Assembly (NCBI RefSeq): GCF_002149035.1
Contig: NZ_NGFP01000007.1
Location: 1-64,000 of the forward strand
Length of the DNA: 64,000 nt
Source: Streptosporangium minutum
GTDB taxonomy: Bacteria; Actinomycetota; Actinomycetes; Streptosporangiales; Streptosporangiaceae
Reading direction: 5' to 3'
Shown: piece by piece, positions 1 to 10,393 of the stretch
Layout: each line of letters begins with the position of its first letter
Numbering within the stretch: the first letter of the stretch is position 1
Made by a program: the position numbers and the translations under genes
The notes under the pieces: generated by a model
Database searches by the model: none
What the model was told of the DNA's origin: nothing
Seen by the model: the letters and a program-made list of their open reading frames with translations, nothing else

Positions 1-3000
1 GCCCCCGACGCTCCCCTGCGGGTTCTGGCCGGCCCCGAACCGTGGCCCGCCGGGCCCCGCCTCGCGGGGGTGAGCGCCATGGGGTTCGGCGGCGTCAACG
101 CCCACCTCGTCCTGACCGTCCCGGCGCCGGCCGGCGGGGACGCGCGCCCCACCGTGCCGGGAGCCGTGCCGCGACGGCGGGTGATCGACGGGCCCTCGCG
201 GGAGGAGCCGGTGGTGTTCGCGTTCTCGGGCGAGGACCTGGACGCCGTACGGCCGGTGCTGGAGCGGGTCGCGGACCAGGCGGTGCGGTGGTCGGAGGCG
301 GAGCTGTGCGATCTCGCGTACGCGCTGGGGACAGCCCCCGCCGGGCCGTCGCGGGTCGCGATCGTGGCGGGGTCGGCCGAGCAGCTCGCCGAGCGGGCCG
401 GTCTCGCCCTGGACTGGCTGGACGGCGCCCGACCCGGCCTGCCGGCCACCCTGCCGGGGGTGTACATCGGACCGGACGCGAAGGACGGGATGGAGCCGTC
501 CCCTCCCTCCGGGATCCCCTCGGCCGAGGCCGCCGCCGCCCTCTGGGCCGCCATGGCCATCCCGGATCTCACCGCCCTCTACGGTGATCATCCGGCCCGG
601 CCCTTCGACATCTGGCGTGACCGCGTCTTCATCTCCACGGCCTTCCCGCCCGTGCCGTACGGGGGCTCCGAGGCAGCCGCCGGAAAGGACGCGGAGGATG
701 TGGAGGACGGGCAGGACCCGGACGAGCCGGAAGAGCCGGACGAGAGGGTGGGCCGGGAGCAGGCGGGCGCCGGGCCGGTGGCCGGTGTGGCGCGCTGGGT
801 GAGGTGTTTCGCCGACGACCCGGCGGCCGTCGAGCGGCCCGTCCTCCCGGGGAGCGGGGAGACCCTTCCCGGCGGCCAGGCCCCTCCCGCCATGAACGGG
901 AAGGACCGCCCCGGCGGCCGGTCGGGGACGGAGAACGGCGAGAGACCGGTCAGGCGGGTCGAGATCGACGACCCGCTGCGGCCGGGGGCGGTCGAGACGC
1001 TGGTCACGGCGGTCCGCGAGGCGATCGCGGGCGGCGAGGGGCTGGCCGTGCTCTGCGAGGGCGACGCCCTGTCCGGGTTCCTGGCGTCGTTGGGGCGGGA
1101 GCATCCCGACCTCGGCCTCGACGCCGGGCGTCCATGCGGAAAGGTCCCGCTCGACCTCGACGGGCAGGGGCCGCTCCCGGTGGGCCCGGCGGACGTGGTG
1201 CTGGTCAGCGGGACCGGCGAGGGGATCGCGGCCGCCTGCGCCATGGCGCTGGCCGAGGCGAGCGGGTGCGCGCTGGCCCTGCTCGGGCGGGGCCGGCCGG
1301 GCCACGACGCGATCCTGACGGACGTCCTGGAGGAGCTGGCCCGCAGGGGCATCCGGCACGGCTACGCGACGGCGGACGTCGGTGACGCCGGGGAGGCGGC
1401 GCACGCCGTACGGGAGCTGGAGAGCACGCTGGGACCGGTCACCATGGTGATCCACTCGGCGGACGCCGACCGGCCGGGCCGGTCGGCCGGCCTCACGGCC
1501 GAGGACTTCGGAAGGCACATCGTGCCCAGGCTGACCGGCCTGGACAACCTGCTGGCCGCGACCGCGCCCCGGCGGGTGGTGACCTTCGGATCGGTGGCCG
1601 GCCGGTACGGCCTGGCGGGCGGCAGCCACCGCGCGCTGGCCGAAGGACTGCTGCGGGAGCGGGTCAGAAGGATCGGCGGGCTGCACGTCGACTGGCCGGT
1701 GTGGACCGGGACCGGCCCGGATCGGCGGCCGGGTGCCGCCGGAGCGGAGGTGACGGCCATCACCCCGCAGGAGGGGGCGGAGCTGTTCCTCACACTGCTC
1801 AGGGCCGGCGACCTGCCCCCCAGCGTGGCCGTCCACGGCAGGCTGGGCGGACCTCCGGCCCCCTGCCCGGCGGGAGGGCGGTTCCTCGACGAGGTCCGCG
1901 TGCACGTCCCCGGGGTGGAGCTGGTCGCCGACAGCCGTCTGTCGCTCGGCAGCGACTCCTACCTGGACGACCACCGGATCGACGGGCTGGCGGTACTGCC
2001 GGCGGTGGTGGCGCTGGAGGCGATGGCGCAGGCCGCCGGAGTGCTGGCGGGGCGGCCGCTGGACGAGGCCGGGCAGATGACGTTCGACCGGCCGGTGGCC
2101 GTGCCCGACGAGGGCGGCACCACGATCCGGGTGTGCGCGCTCCGGCACGAGCAGACGGTCGAAGTGGTGGTCCGCAGCGAGGAGACGGGATTCCGCGTCG
2201 ACCATTTCAGGGCCGTGTTCCCGGTGGACCCGGCCGATGAGACGCTGGCCGTACCGCAGCTGAACCGGGACGGCGCCGAGCCGCTGGACGCCGGGGAGCT
2301 GTACGGCGCGCTGTGCTTCCACACCGGCCGGTTCCAGCGGGTCAGGGAGCTGACCCTCGTCGAGGCGCGGGGATGCCGGGGCGAGTTGCACGGAGACGAC
2401 CCCGACGGCTGGTTCGCGGACAGGCCGGTGCTGGGCAGTCCGGGGCTGAGCGATGCCACGATCCACGCGCTGCAGGCGTGCGTGCCGCACCGGCGGCTGC
2501 TGCCGGTCGGCGGCGAGCGGCTGGTGGTCCGCCCGTCCCAGGGGGACGTGAGGCTGCACGCCACCGAGCGTCATCACGACGGAGGCGAGTACGTCTGGGA
2601 CGTCACCGCCATCGACGTGCGGGGGCGGCTGGTGGCGGCCTGGACCGGGCTGCGGCTGAAGGACGTCGGCCCGCTCCCCCGGCGTGACCCGTGGCCGCCG
2701 AACCTGCTGGCCGTCTACCTGCAACGGGCCGCGGTCGCCCTCGGCCTCGATCCGGCGCTGCACGTGACCATGGACGGCGGGACGTCCCACAGCCGGCTGG
2801 GCGACCTCGTGCTCGGCGTGGACGGCCCGGCCCACTGCTCCTGGGAACGGGTGGGCCGGGCGCGGGGCACGCTGGGACCGGCCTCCGTCTCGCTGATCGA
2901 CGAGCTGCGGCCGTGCTGCGACGAGCCCGAGGAGACCGTGACCACCCGGATCTGGACGGCTCTGCAGTGCCTGTCCGGAGCGGGCCGCCCGCCGACGACG

Positions 3001-3141
3001 CCGCTCACCGTCGTGGACTGCCATGAGGGTGGCTGGCTGCTGCTGCGGGCCGACACCGACCTGATCGCCTCGACGGTGGTCCGGGTCAGGGGCGTGGAGG
3101 AGCCGGTCGCGGTCTCGATCATGACCGGGGAACGGCGGTGA
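1..3141 (+). CDS. Enediyne-PKS-like polyketide synthase, C-terminal part; AT and ACP missing
   Basis: The frame is open from base 1, so the start lies outside the window. Visible order (window codons): end of a ketosynthase (GFGGVNAH at 28-35), a KS-AT linker, a short stretch resembling only the C-terminal tip of an acyltransferase (ARPFDIWRDRVF, about codon 200), an acidic spacer, a ketoreductase-like domain (cofactor loop SGTGEGIAA near 400), a hot-dog dehydratase (DHRIDGLAVLP near 657, HxxxGxxxxP intact) and a C-terminal region resembling the built-in phosphopantetheinyl transferase of enediyne PKSs (TRIWTALQCL, near 980). The ketoreductase has Ser in FGSVAGRYG, but the usual Tyr and Asn positions read His and Ala (SHRALAE). 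No ACP DSL motif is present, and the PPTase-like motif has Gln where Glu is expected. I infer a degenerate paralogue or a protein acting in trans with other subunits. Domain order rests on motif recall only. Confidence 0.7.
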   Translation, partial: APDAPLRVLAGPEPWPAGPRLAGVSAMGFGGVNAHLVLTVPAPAGGDARPTVPGAVPRRRVIDGPSREEPVVFAFSGEDLDAVRPVLERVADQAVRWSEAELCDLAYALGTAPAGPSRVAIVAGSAEQLAERAGLALDWLDGARPGLPATLPGVYIGPDAKDGMEPSPPSGIPSAEAAAALWAAMAIPDLTALYGDHPARPFDIWRDRVFISTAFPPVPYGGSEAAAGKDAEDVEDGQDPDEPEEPDERVGREQAGAGPVAGVARWVRCFADDPAAVERPVLPGSGETLPGGQAPPAMNGKDRPGGRSGTENGERPVRRVEIDDPLRPGAVETLVTAVREAIAGGEGLAVLCEGDALSGFLASLGREHPDLGLDAGRPCGKVPLDLDGQGPLPVGPADVVLVSGTGEGIAAACAMALAEASGCALALLGRGRPGHDAILTDVLEELARRGIRHGYATADVGDAGEAAHAVRELESTLGPVTMVIHSADADRPGRSAGLTAEDFGRHIVPRLTGLDNLLAATAPRRVVTFGSVAGRYGLAGGSHRALAEGLLRERVRRIGGLHVDWPVWTGTGPDRRPGAAGAEVTAITPQEGAELFLTLLRAGDLPPSVAVHGRLGGPPAPCPAGGRFLDEVRVHVPGVELVADSRLSLGSDSYLDDHRIDGLAVLPAVVALEAMAQAAGVLAGRPLDEAGQMTFDRPVAVPDEGGTTIRVCALRHEQTVEVVVRSEETGFRVDHFRAVFPVDPADETLAVPQLNRDGAEPLDAGELYGALCFHTGRFQRVRELTLVEARGCRGELHGDDPDGWFADRPVLGSPGLSDATIHALQACVPHRRLLPVGGERLVVRPSQGDVRLHATERHHDGGEYVWDVTAIDVRGRLVAAWTGLRLKDVGPLPRRDPWPPNLLAVYLQRAAVALGLDPALHVTMDGGTSHSRLGDLVLGVDGPAHCSWERVGRARGTLGPASVSLIDELRPCCDEPEETVTTRIWTALQCLSGAGRPPTTPLTVVDCHEGGWLLLRADTDLIASTVVRVRGVEEPVAVSIMTGERR

Positions 3142-3143
3142 GG

Positions 3144-3800
<657 letters not shown>

Positions 3801-3845
3801 CTATCCAGACCGAACAACATTCCGAACGGCCCTTGCCGGGCCTTA

Positions 3846-3859
3846 TGGAACGTGTTCTA
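3846..3859 (+). promoter_or_regulatory. KstR-like palindrome overlapping a leaderless promoter
   Basis: TGGAACGTGTTCTA fits the TnnAACnnGTTnnA pattern known for the TetR-family steroid/lipid regulator KstR of mycobacteria and rhodococci. It overlaps a TANNNT box (TACTTT, 3858-3863) that sits 5 nt before the GTG at 3869. Binding by a KstR-like repressor is inferred. Confidence 0.45.
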
Positions 3860-3868
3860 CTTTGCACC

Positions 3869-4333
3869 GTGAACCAGCGCGCCCGCATCGTGATGACCGA
3901 GGACGAGATCACCGCCTTCATCGGTGAATCCCGGAAACTTCAGCTCGGCACGATCAATCCCGACGGGACACCTCACATGGTGACCATGTTCTACGGGCTG
4001 ACCGAGGGCAGGATCTCCTTCTGGACCTACGGGAAGGCCCAGAAGACGCTCAACATCCAGCGGGACGCCCGGGTGAGCTGCCTGATAGAGGCCGGGGAGG
4101 AGTACTCCGACCTGCGCGGCGTCCTGGTGTACGGCATCGCCCGGCGGATCGACGACTCCGGGGGCATCCTTGAGATCGGCATGAACGTCGCCCGGCGGAT
4201 GGCGGGAATGCCTGACGCCGAGGAGCTTCTCACGGAGTATGTCGCCTATACCGGCCGCAAGAGGGTCGCCTTCGTGGTGGAGCCCACTCGAGTGATCTCA
4301 TGGGATCACCGTAAGCTCGCCACCCCGGTCTAG
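3869..4333 (+). CDS. PPOX-class (pyridoxamine 5'-phosphate oxidase-fold) flavoprotein
   Basis: A split-barrel flavin or F420 protein of 154 residues. The N-terminal block LQLGTINPDGTPHMVTMFYG followed by FWTYGKAQKTLNI and VSCLIEAG is typical of small actinobacterial PPOX-fold oxidoreductases that use FMN or F420. The cofactor cannot be settled here. The GTG at 3869 is chosen because a TANNNT box ends 5 nt upstream and no Shine-Dalgarno is seen, which suggests a leaderless mRNA; the ATG at 3893 is an alternative. It lies 9 nt upstream of a ferredoxin and shares an operon with a zinc alcohol dehydrogenase, which suggests a small redox module for a lipid- or steroid-like substrate. Confidence 0.8.
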   Translation: MNQRARIVMTEDEITAFIGESRKLQLGTINPDGTPHMVTMFYGLTEGRISFWTYGKAQKTLNIQRDARVSCLIEAGEEYSDLRGVLVYGIARRIDDSGGILEIGMNVARRMAGMPDAEELLTEYVAYTGRKRVAFVVEPTRVISWDHRKLATPV

Positions 4334-4342
4334 GAGGCTGAC

Positions 4343-4537
4343 ATGAAGATCAAAGTCGACTATCTGGTATGCGAGGCCAACGCGGTCTGCACGGGACTCG
4401 CCCCGGAGGTCTTCGAGCTCGACGACGACGACCAGCTGCACCTGCTGCTGCCTGAGCCGCCGCCGGAGATGATGGACCGCGTCCGGCACGCCGTGCGGTC
4501 CTGTCCCAAAGCCGCCCTCTCCCTTGAGGAGAACTAG
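4343..4537 (+). CDS. [3Fe-4S] ferredoxin
   Basis: A 64-residue acidic ferredoxin. Cys10 and Cys16 (CxxxxxC) and Cys54 followed by Pro give the CX5C...CP pattern of actinobacterial [3Fe-4S] ferredoxins, which usually pass electrons to cytochromes P450. No P450 gene lies within this window, so the partner is unknown. It starts with ATG after a clear AGGAGG and sits between the PPOX gene and the alcohol dehydrogenase, with gaps of 9 and 10 nt, so the three are almost certainly co-transcribed. Confidence 0.9.
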   Translation: MKIKVDYLVCEANAVCTGLAPEVFELDDDDQLHLLLPEPPPEMMDRVRHAVRSCPKAALSLEEN

Positions 4538-4547
4538 GAGGACCCCC

Positions 4548-5633
4548 ATGCGTGGTGCGCTTCTGCATGCCGTCGGCGACGACAAGCTCGACATCCGCGA
4601 CGACTTCACCCTCGCCCCGACAGGCCCGACGGACGTCCGCGTCAAGATCAAGGCGACCGGCGTCTGCCATTCCGACCTGTCGGTGATCAGTGGGCTGCTG
4701 CCCATGCCGCTCCCGGTCATCCCCGGCCACGAGGGGGCGGGCGAGGTCGTCGAGGTCGGCGACCACGTGACCACGGTCCAGCCCGGCGACCACGTCATCG
4801 TCAACTGGACCCCGGCCTGCGGCTCCTGCGCGAACTGCCTGGTGAACCAGCCGTTCCTGTGCATGACCTACGTCATGGACAGCTTCGTCAACGCCCGTTT
4901 CCGCTACGGCGGCGACACCCCGGCGTTCGGCATGGCCGGGTGCGGCACCTGGTCCGAAGAGATCGTCGTGCCCTGGCAGGGCGCGGTCAAGGTCGATCCC
5001 GAGGTGCCCTACGAGGCGGCGGCACTGATCGGCTGCGGCATCACCACCGGGGTCGGTGCGGCGCTCAACACCGCCCGGGTGAAGGCCGGCTCGACCGTGG
5101 CCGTGGTCGGCAGCGGCGGCATCGGCCTGTCGGTGATCCAGGGCGCCCGGATCTCCGGCGCGACCACGATCCTGGCGATCGACCCGCTGGAGTCCAAGCA
5201 CGAGCTGGCCAAGAAGGTCGGGGCCACCCACGCCGTCACCCCCGACCAGCTCATGGACGCGGTCGGATCGCTGACCGGCGGCAGGGGGTTCGACTACGGC
5301 TTCGAGGCCGTCGGCAAGTCCGCCGCCATCATGACCGCCTGGCAGGCCACCCGCCGGGGCGGCGACGTGATCGTGGTGGGTGCGGGCGCGATGGACGACA
5401 TCGTCCCGTTGAGCGCCTTCAACCTGCTGTTCGAGGGGAAGAACATCCTCAGCTCGCTGTACGGCGGGTCGGACGTCCGCCGGGACTTCCCGTTCTTCGC
5501 CGAGCTGTACAAAGCCGGCAAGCTCGACCTGGAGAGCATGATCAGCGCCCGCATCAAGCTCTCCGACCTCAACGACGCCGTGGCCGCGCTGAGGGGCGGC
5601 GAGGTTCTGCGCCAGATCGTCGTCATGGACTGA
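4548..5633 (+). CDS. Zinc-dependent alcohol dehydrogenase, class III / NDMA-dependent type
   Basis: This 361-residue medium-chain dehydrogenase has catalytic zinc ligand Cys40 with His61 in GHEGAGEVVEVG, the structural zinc lobe Cys91, Cys94, Cys97 and Cys105, and the NAD loop VVGSGGIGLS. The overall sequence resembles the actinobacterial NDMA-dependent (Rxyl_3153-like) alcohol dehydrogenases, whose cofactor stays bound or is recycled by a partner. The ATG at 4548 follows AGGAGG at 4536-4541; a TTG at 4524 would overlap the ferredoxin and lacks a ribosome site. It is the last gene of the PPOX-ferredoxin-ADH operon and is followed by a strong bidirectional terminator. The substrate alcohol is unknown. 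Confidence 0.85.
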   Translation: MRGALLHAVGDDKLDIRDDFTLAPTGPTDVRVKIKATGVCHSDLSVISGLLPMPLPVIPGHEGAGEVVEVGDHVTTVQPGDHVIVNWTPACGSCANCLVNQPFLCMTYVMDSFVNARFRYGGDTPAFGMAGCGTWSEEIVVPWQGAVKVDPEVPYEAAALIGCGITTGVGAALNTARVKAGSTVAVVGSGGIGLSVIQGARISGATTILAIDPLESKHELAKKVGATHAVTPDQLMDAVGSLTGGRGFDYGFEAVGKSAAIMTAWQATRRGGDVIVVGAGAMDDIVPLSAFNLLFEGKNILSSLYGGSDVRRDFPFFAELYKAGKLDLESMISARIKLSDLNDAVAALRGGEVLRQIVVMD

Positions 5634-5641
5634 CCCGTTCC

Positions 5642-5687
5642 GGTACGGCCCGCCTCGCCGGCGCGATCGGCGAGCGCGGGCCGTACC
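5642..5687. terminator. Bidirectional terminator
   Basis: GGTACGGCCCGC (5642-5653) pairs with GCGGGCCGTACC (5676-5687). An inner CTCGCCG/CGGCGAG stem makes a long nested hairpin. It lies between convergent stops (ADH at 5633, isomerase at 5692). Confidence 0.75.
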
Positions 5688-5691
5688 TTCC

Positions 5692-6695
<1,004 letters not shown>

Positions 6696-6699
<4 letters not shown>

Positions 6700-7952
6700 G
6701 ATTCCTCCACAGGGGTGAAACGGCTTCCGTCGGCCGCGCTCGCCTCGACCGCGGCCAGCACCCGCTGCACCCGCAGCCCGTCGGCGAAAGACGGCGCCGG
6801 GGCCACGCCGGCGGCGACCGCCTCGACGAAGTCCTTGATCTCATGGGTGAAGGTGTGCTCGTAGCCGAGCCCGTGTCCGGGCGGCCACCACGCCGCCGCG
6901 TAAGGGTGCTCGGCCTCGGTGACGATGATCCTGCGGAAGCCGGCCTCGGCCGCGGGCAGGGTGTGGTCGTGAAACCACAGTTCGTTCATCGCCTCGAAAT
7001 CGAAGGCCAGGCTCCCTCGGGAGCCGTTGACCTCGATCCGCAGCGCGTTCTTACGGCCGGTGGCGAACCGGGTCGCCTCGAACGAGCCCAGCGCGCCACC
7101 GCTGAAACGGCCGATGAACAGCGCGGCGTCGTCGACGTCCACCGCGCCGGTGGCCACCGCACCGCCCGCCGCGCTGTCCGCCGCGTCTCCCGGCGCGCCG
7201 TCGCCCGACGTGCCGTCGGCCGAGGTGGTGGCGCCGGTGGCGCTCAGCCCGGCCGAAGCTCCGGCCAGCGGGCGCTCCTTGACGAAGGTCTCGGTCAGCG
7301 CCGACACCCCCTCCAGCAGCTCGCCGGTGATGAACTGGGCGGTGTCGATGACGTGCGCGCCGATGTCGCCCAGCGCGCCGGAACCGGCCCGTTCCCGCTG
7401 CAGCCGCCACACCAGCGGGAAGGCCGGATCGGCGATCCAGTCCTGCAGATACTGGGCGCGCACGTGATGCAGGCGGCCCAGCCGGCCCTCGGCCACCCAC
7501 CGGCGGGCCAACGCGACCGCCGGCACCCGCCGGTAGTTGAAGGCGACCATGGCGTGCACCCCCCGCCCGGCCGCGGCTCGGGCGGCGGCGACCATCGCCT
7601 CGGCCTCGGCCACGCTGTTGGCCAGCGGCTTCTCGCAGATGACGTGCTTGCCCGCCTCCAGCGCGGCGATCGCGATCTCGGCGTGGCTGTCGCCGGGGGT
7701 GCAGATGTCGACCACCTGCACGTCGTCGCGGGCGATCAGGTCACGCCAGTCGGTCTCGACCGCCGCCCAGCCCAGGTCGCGGGCCGCGGCGGCGGTGGCC
7801 TCCTTCGAACGGCCGCCCAGCGCCGCCATCACCGGCCGGACCGGTAGGTCGAAGAACGCGCCGACACTGCGCCAGGCCTGCGAGTGCACCCGCCCCATGA
7901 ACGCGTAGCCGACCATGCCGATCCCCAGCGTCGGCCTGTCGTCAGCGATCAT
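6696..7952 (-). CDS. Gfo/Idh/MocA family NAD(P)-dependent oxidoreductase
   Basis: A 418-residue sugar dehydrogenase. The N-terminal Rossmann fold carries [11 protein letters not shown], the family signature EKPLA follows, and the C-terminal half is the Gfo/Idh/MocA beta-sheet domain. About 45 Ala/Gly/Ser/Thr-rich residues (around 225-270) interrupt the C-terminal domain and look like a low-complexity insertion. The ATG at 7952 is chosen because it shares one base with the stop of the binding-protein gene (TGATG). The stop overlaps the isomerase start by 4 nt. In this operon it probably oxidises the sugar or cyclitol imported by the ABC system, as in inositol and 3-keto-glycoside pathways. Confidence 0.85.
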
Positions 7953-9013
7953 CAGGACTCGAATCCGAGCGGCAGGTACTTCGCCACGTTGTCCTTGGTG
8001 ATGGTCTCGGAGGCCAGCGTGATCGACTGCGGCACCTGGTTCTCCAGCAGATCGCTCATTCCCTTGCCCTGCGCGATCAGCCGGGCCAGCTTCACCGCCG
8101 AGGCGGCCATCGTCGGGCTGTAGGTCACGGTGGCCTTCAACACCCCGCTGTCGGCCTGGATCTCCCGCATCGCGTTGGCCGACCCGGCCCCGCCCACCAT
8201 GAAGAACTCGCTGCGCCCGGCCTCCTTGACCGCCGCCAGCACCCCGATGCCCTGGTCGTCGTCGTGGTTCCAGATCGCGTCGATCTTCTTGTGCGCCTGC
8301 AGCAGGTTGCTGGTCACCTTCGTGCCCGACTCCACCGTGAACTGCGCGTCCTGCTTGGCCGTCACCGTGAACCCGTAAGTCTTCAACGCGTCCTCGAAGC
8401 CCTTGCTGCGATCCTGGGTCAGCGGCAGCGTCGCGATGCCCTGGATCTCCAGGATCACCGGGTCGGCCACCCCCTTGTCCTTGAGCGTCTTGCCGATGTA
8501 ATGCCCGGCCGCGACCCCCATGCCGTAGTTGTCGCCGCCGATCCAGGTCCGGTACGACAGCTTGTCGGGGAAGACCCGGTCCAGATTGATCACCGGGATG
8601 CCCGCGTCGGAGGCCTGCCGGGCGATCTGGTTGAGCTGCTGGCCGTCGTTGGGCAGGATCACCAGCGCGGCGACCTTCGCCGCGATCAGCGACTCCACCG
8701 CCGAGATCTGCGCGTTGATGTCGTTGGTCGGCTCGACCGGCTTGAACTCCACATCGGTGTACTGCTTGGCCGCGGCCTCGGCGTTCTTGGCGATCGCGGC
8801 GATCCAGCCGTGATCGGCCGCCGGCGCCGAGAACCCGATGACGACCTTGTCGCCGGGGGCGTCGTTGCCGCCGGTGGCCGCCGGTGCCGGTGCCGCGCCG
8901 GAGGCGGCGGCCTCGGGGGCCGGGGTGTTGCCGGTGCACGCGGTCACCAGCGCACCGGCGCCGATGACGGCTCCGCCGACCAGGAAACCTCGACGGGCGA
9001 CTCTTTCTGTCAT
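7952..9013 (-). CDS. Sugar ABC transporter substrate-binding lipoprotein (RbsB-like)
   Basis: A 353-residue periplasmic-binding-protein type I (Peripla_BP_4) protein. The N-terminus has a twin-arginine-like RVARRGFLVGG, a hydrophobic stretch and a lipobox ending in LVTAC, so it should be exported, possibly by Tat, and lipid-anchored. An Ala/Pro linker leads into the ribose/galactose-binding fold (KVVIGFSAPAADHGW, VILPNDGQQLNQIA, VINLDRVF). The ATG at 9013 has AAGGAG at good spacing; an ATG at 9019 is too close to the same site. It captures the substrate for the permease and ATPase upstream. The 186-nt gap before it contains an intra-operon hairpin. Confidence 0.87.
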   Translation of the reverse strand: MTERVARRGFLVGGAVIGAGALVTACTGNTPAPEAAASGAAPAPAATGGNDAPGDKVVIGFSAPAADHGWIAAIAKNAEAAAKQYTDVEFKPVEPTNDINAQISAVESLIAAKVAALVILPNDGQQLNQIARQASDAGIPVINLDRVFPDKLSYRTWIGGDNYGMGVAAGHYIGKTLKDKGVADPVILEIQGIATLPLTQDRSKGFEDALKTYGFTVTAKQDAQFTVESGTKVTSNLLQAHKKIDAIWNHDDDQGIGVLAAVKEAGRSEFFMVGGAGSANAMREIQADSGVLKATVTYSPTMAASAVKLARLIAQGKGMSDLLENQVPQSITLASETITKDNVAKYLPLGFES

Positions 9014-9086
9014 GACCATGCTCCTTCGCGGAGGGGAAGACCGGTTTTTCGGAGGGGAGGACTGCTTCGGGAAGGTTTTTTCGGAA

Positions 9087-9104
9087 GGGGACGGTTCCGT
9101 CCCC
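9087..9104 (-). promoter_or_regulatory. Intra-operon hairpin between permease and binding-protein genes
   Basis: GGGGACGG directly abuts its complement CCGTCCCC, so the 18-bp site can form a tight hairpin in the mRNA between the permease stop (9206) and the binding-protein start. Such hairpins often stabilise the abundant binding-protein message; that role is inferred. The rest of the 186-nt gap shows nothing recognisable. Confidence 0.4.
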
Positions 9105-9205
9105 GGCGGGGGCCCGAGGACCGGGACCGGACGGTGACGGATCCGGTGGTGAGCGGGCGCCCCCGCGCGCCGCGGGCCCTGACCGGTCCGCGGCGGGCGG
9201 GGGCG

Positions 9206-10393
9206 TCAGGTCGAGGAGCGGAGGCTGCGCCGCTGCAGCAGCACGGCCACCACGATGATCAGGCCCTTGGCGATCAACTGATCACTGGTGTTGAGCCCGT
9301 TGAGGATGAACAGATTCGTGATCACCGTGAAGATCAGCAGTCCCAGGATCGACCCCACGATCGACCCCCGGCCCCCGGTCAGCAACGTCCCCCCGATGAT
9401 CACCGCGGCGATCGCGTCCAGCTCGTACAGATCGCCGTGCGTGGAGGAACCGGTCGTGGTCCTGGCCATGATCAGCACCGCCGCGATGCCGCAGCACAAC
9501 CCCGACAGCGCGTACAGCCACACCGTGTGCCGCCGCACGTCGATGCCCGCCAGCCGCGCCGCCTCGGGATTGCCGCCCACCGCGTAGGTGCGCCGGCCGA
9601 ACGTGGTGCGGTTCAGCACCACCCAGCCGGCCACCACCACCAGCGCGAAGACGTAGACCAGCAGCGGCAGGCCCAGCAGCCGGGTGGTCGACAGCTCCAC
9701 GATCATCTCGTTGCCCTGCTGCACCAGCTGGGTCTTGCGGTCCGACATCCGCTGGGCCAGCCCGCGGGCGGCCACCAGCATCGCCAGCGTCGCGATGAAC
9801 GGCACCAGCCGCCCGTAGGCGATCAACCATCCGTTGACCAGCCCCGCCCCGGCGCCGACCAGCACCGCACAGACGATCATCACCAGCGGCCCGTAGGACT
9901 GGGTGGCCAGCGTGGTCGCCCACACCGACGCCAGCGCCATCACCGCCCCCACCGACAGGTCGATCCCGCCGCCGATGATCACGAAGGTCGCGCCGACGGT
10001 GATCACGCCGATGGTCGCCGCCAGTGCCAGGATGCTCACCAGGTTGGAGCCGGTGGCGAAGGTGTCCGGCACCGTCACCAGCCCGACCACCGCCAGCAGC
10101 GCCAGCGCCGCCACCAGCCCCAGATGCGGCACCTCCCCCAGCCGGGCCGGCCAACCGGGGGCCCCGGCGTGCCTGTGCCCGGACGCCTCACCCCGGCCAC
10201 GCTCATCGGCGGACGGCTTCACCGCCTCCACCGGGCCCTGCGCGCTCTCCACCGGACTCCCGGCAGCCCCTACCGGGCCCTGCGCGCTCTCCATCGGACT
10301 CCCGGCAGCCCCTACCGGGCCCTGCGCGCTCTCCATCGGACTCTCGACAGCCTCCGCCGGGCTCGCGGCGGCCTGGCCTTGCGGGTCGGTCAC
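9206..10393 (-). CDS. Sugar ABC transporter permease (RbsC-like)
   Basis: A 395-residue BPD_transp_2 membrane permease with about eight to ten hydrophobic segments from residue 75 onward (GLVAALALLAVVGLV, VITVGATFVIIGGGIDLSVG). The GGGIDLSVG block is characteristic of ribose/xylose/myo-inositol permeases. The first 70 residues are an extra hydrophilic cytoplasmic tail containing three 14-residue repeats (ESAQGPVGAAGSPM-like) encoded by a 42-bp tandem repeat. The GTG start overlaps the ATPase stop by 4 nt (GTGA). It forms the membrane channel with the ATPase encoded just upstream. Confidence 0.87.
   Translation of the reverse strand: MTDPQGQAAASPAEAVESPMESAQGPVGAAGSPMESAQGPVGAAGSPVESAQGPVEAVKPSADERGRGEASGHRHAGAPGWPARLGEVPHLGLVAALALLAVVGLVTVPDTFATGSNLVSILALAATIGVITVGATFVIIGGGIDLSVGAVMALASVWATTLATQSYGPLVMIVCAVLVGAGAGLVNGWLIAYGRLVPFIATLAMLVAARGLAQRMSDRKTQLVQQGNEMIVELSTTRLLGLPLLVYVFALVVVAGWVVLNRTTFGRRTYAVGGNPEAARLAGIDVRRHTVWLYALSGLCCGIAAVLIMARTTTGSSTHGDLYELDAIAAVIIGGTLLTGGRGSIVGSILGLLIFTVITNLFILNGLNTSDQLIAKGLIIVVAVLLQRRSLRSST
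10230..10355. repeat. Three 42-bp tandem repeats inside the permease gene
   Basis: Copies start at 10230, 10272 and 10314, each beginning ACCGGGCCCTGCGCGCTCTC. The length keeps the frame and encodes 14-residue repeats in the permease's N-terminal tail. Copies 1 and 2 are nearly identical and copy 3 is slightly diverged. Confidence 0.9.
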
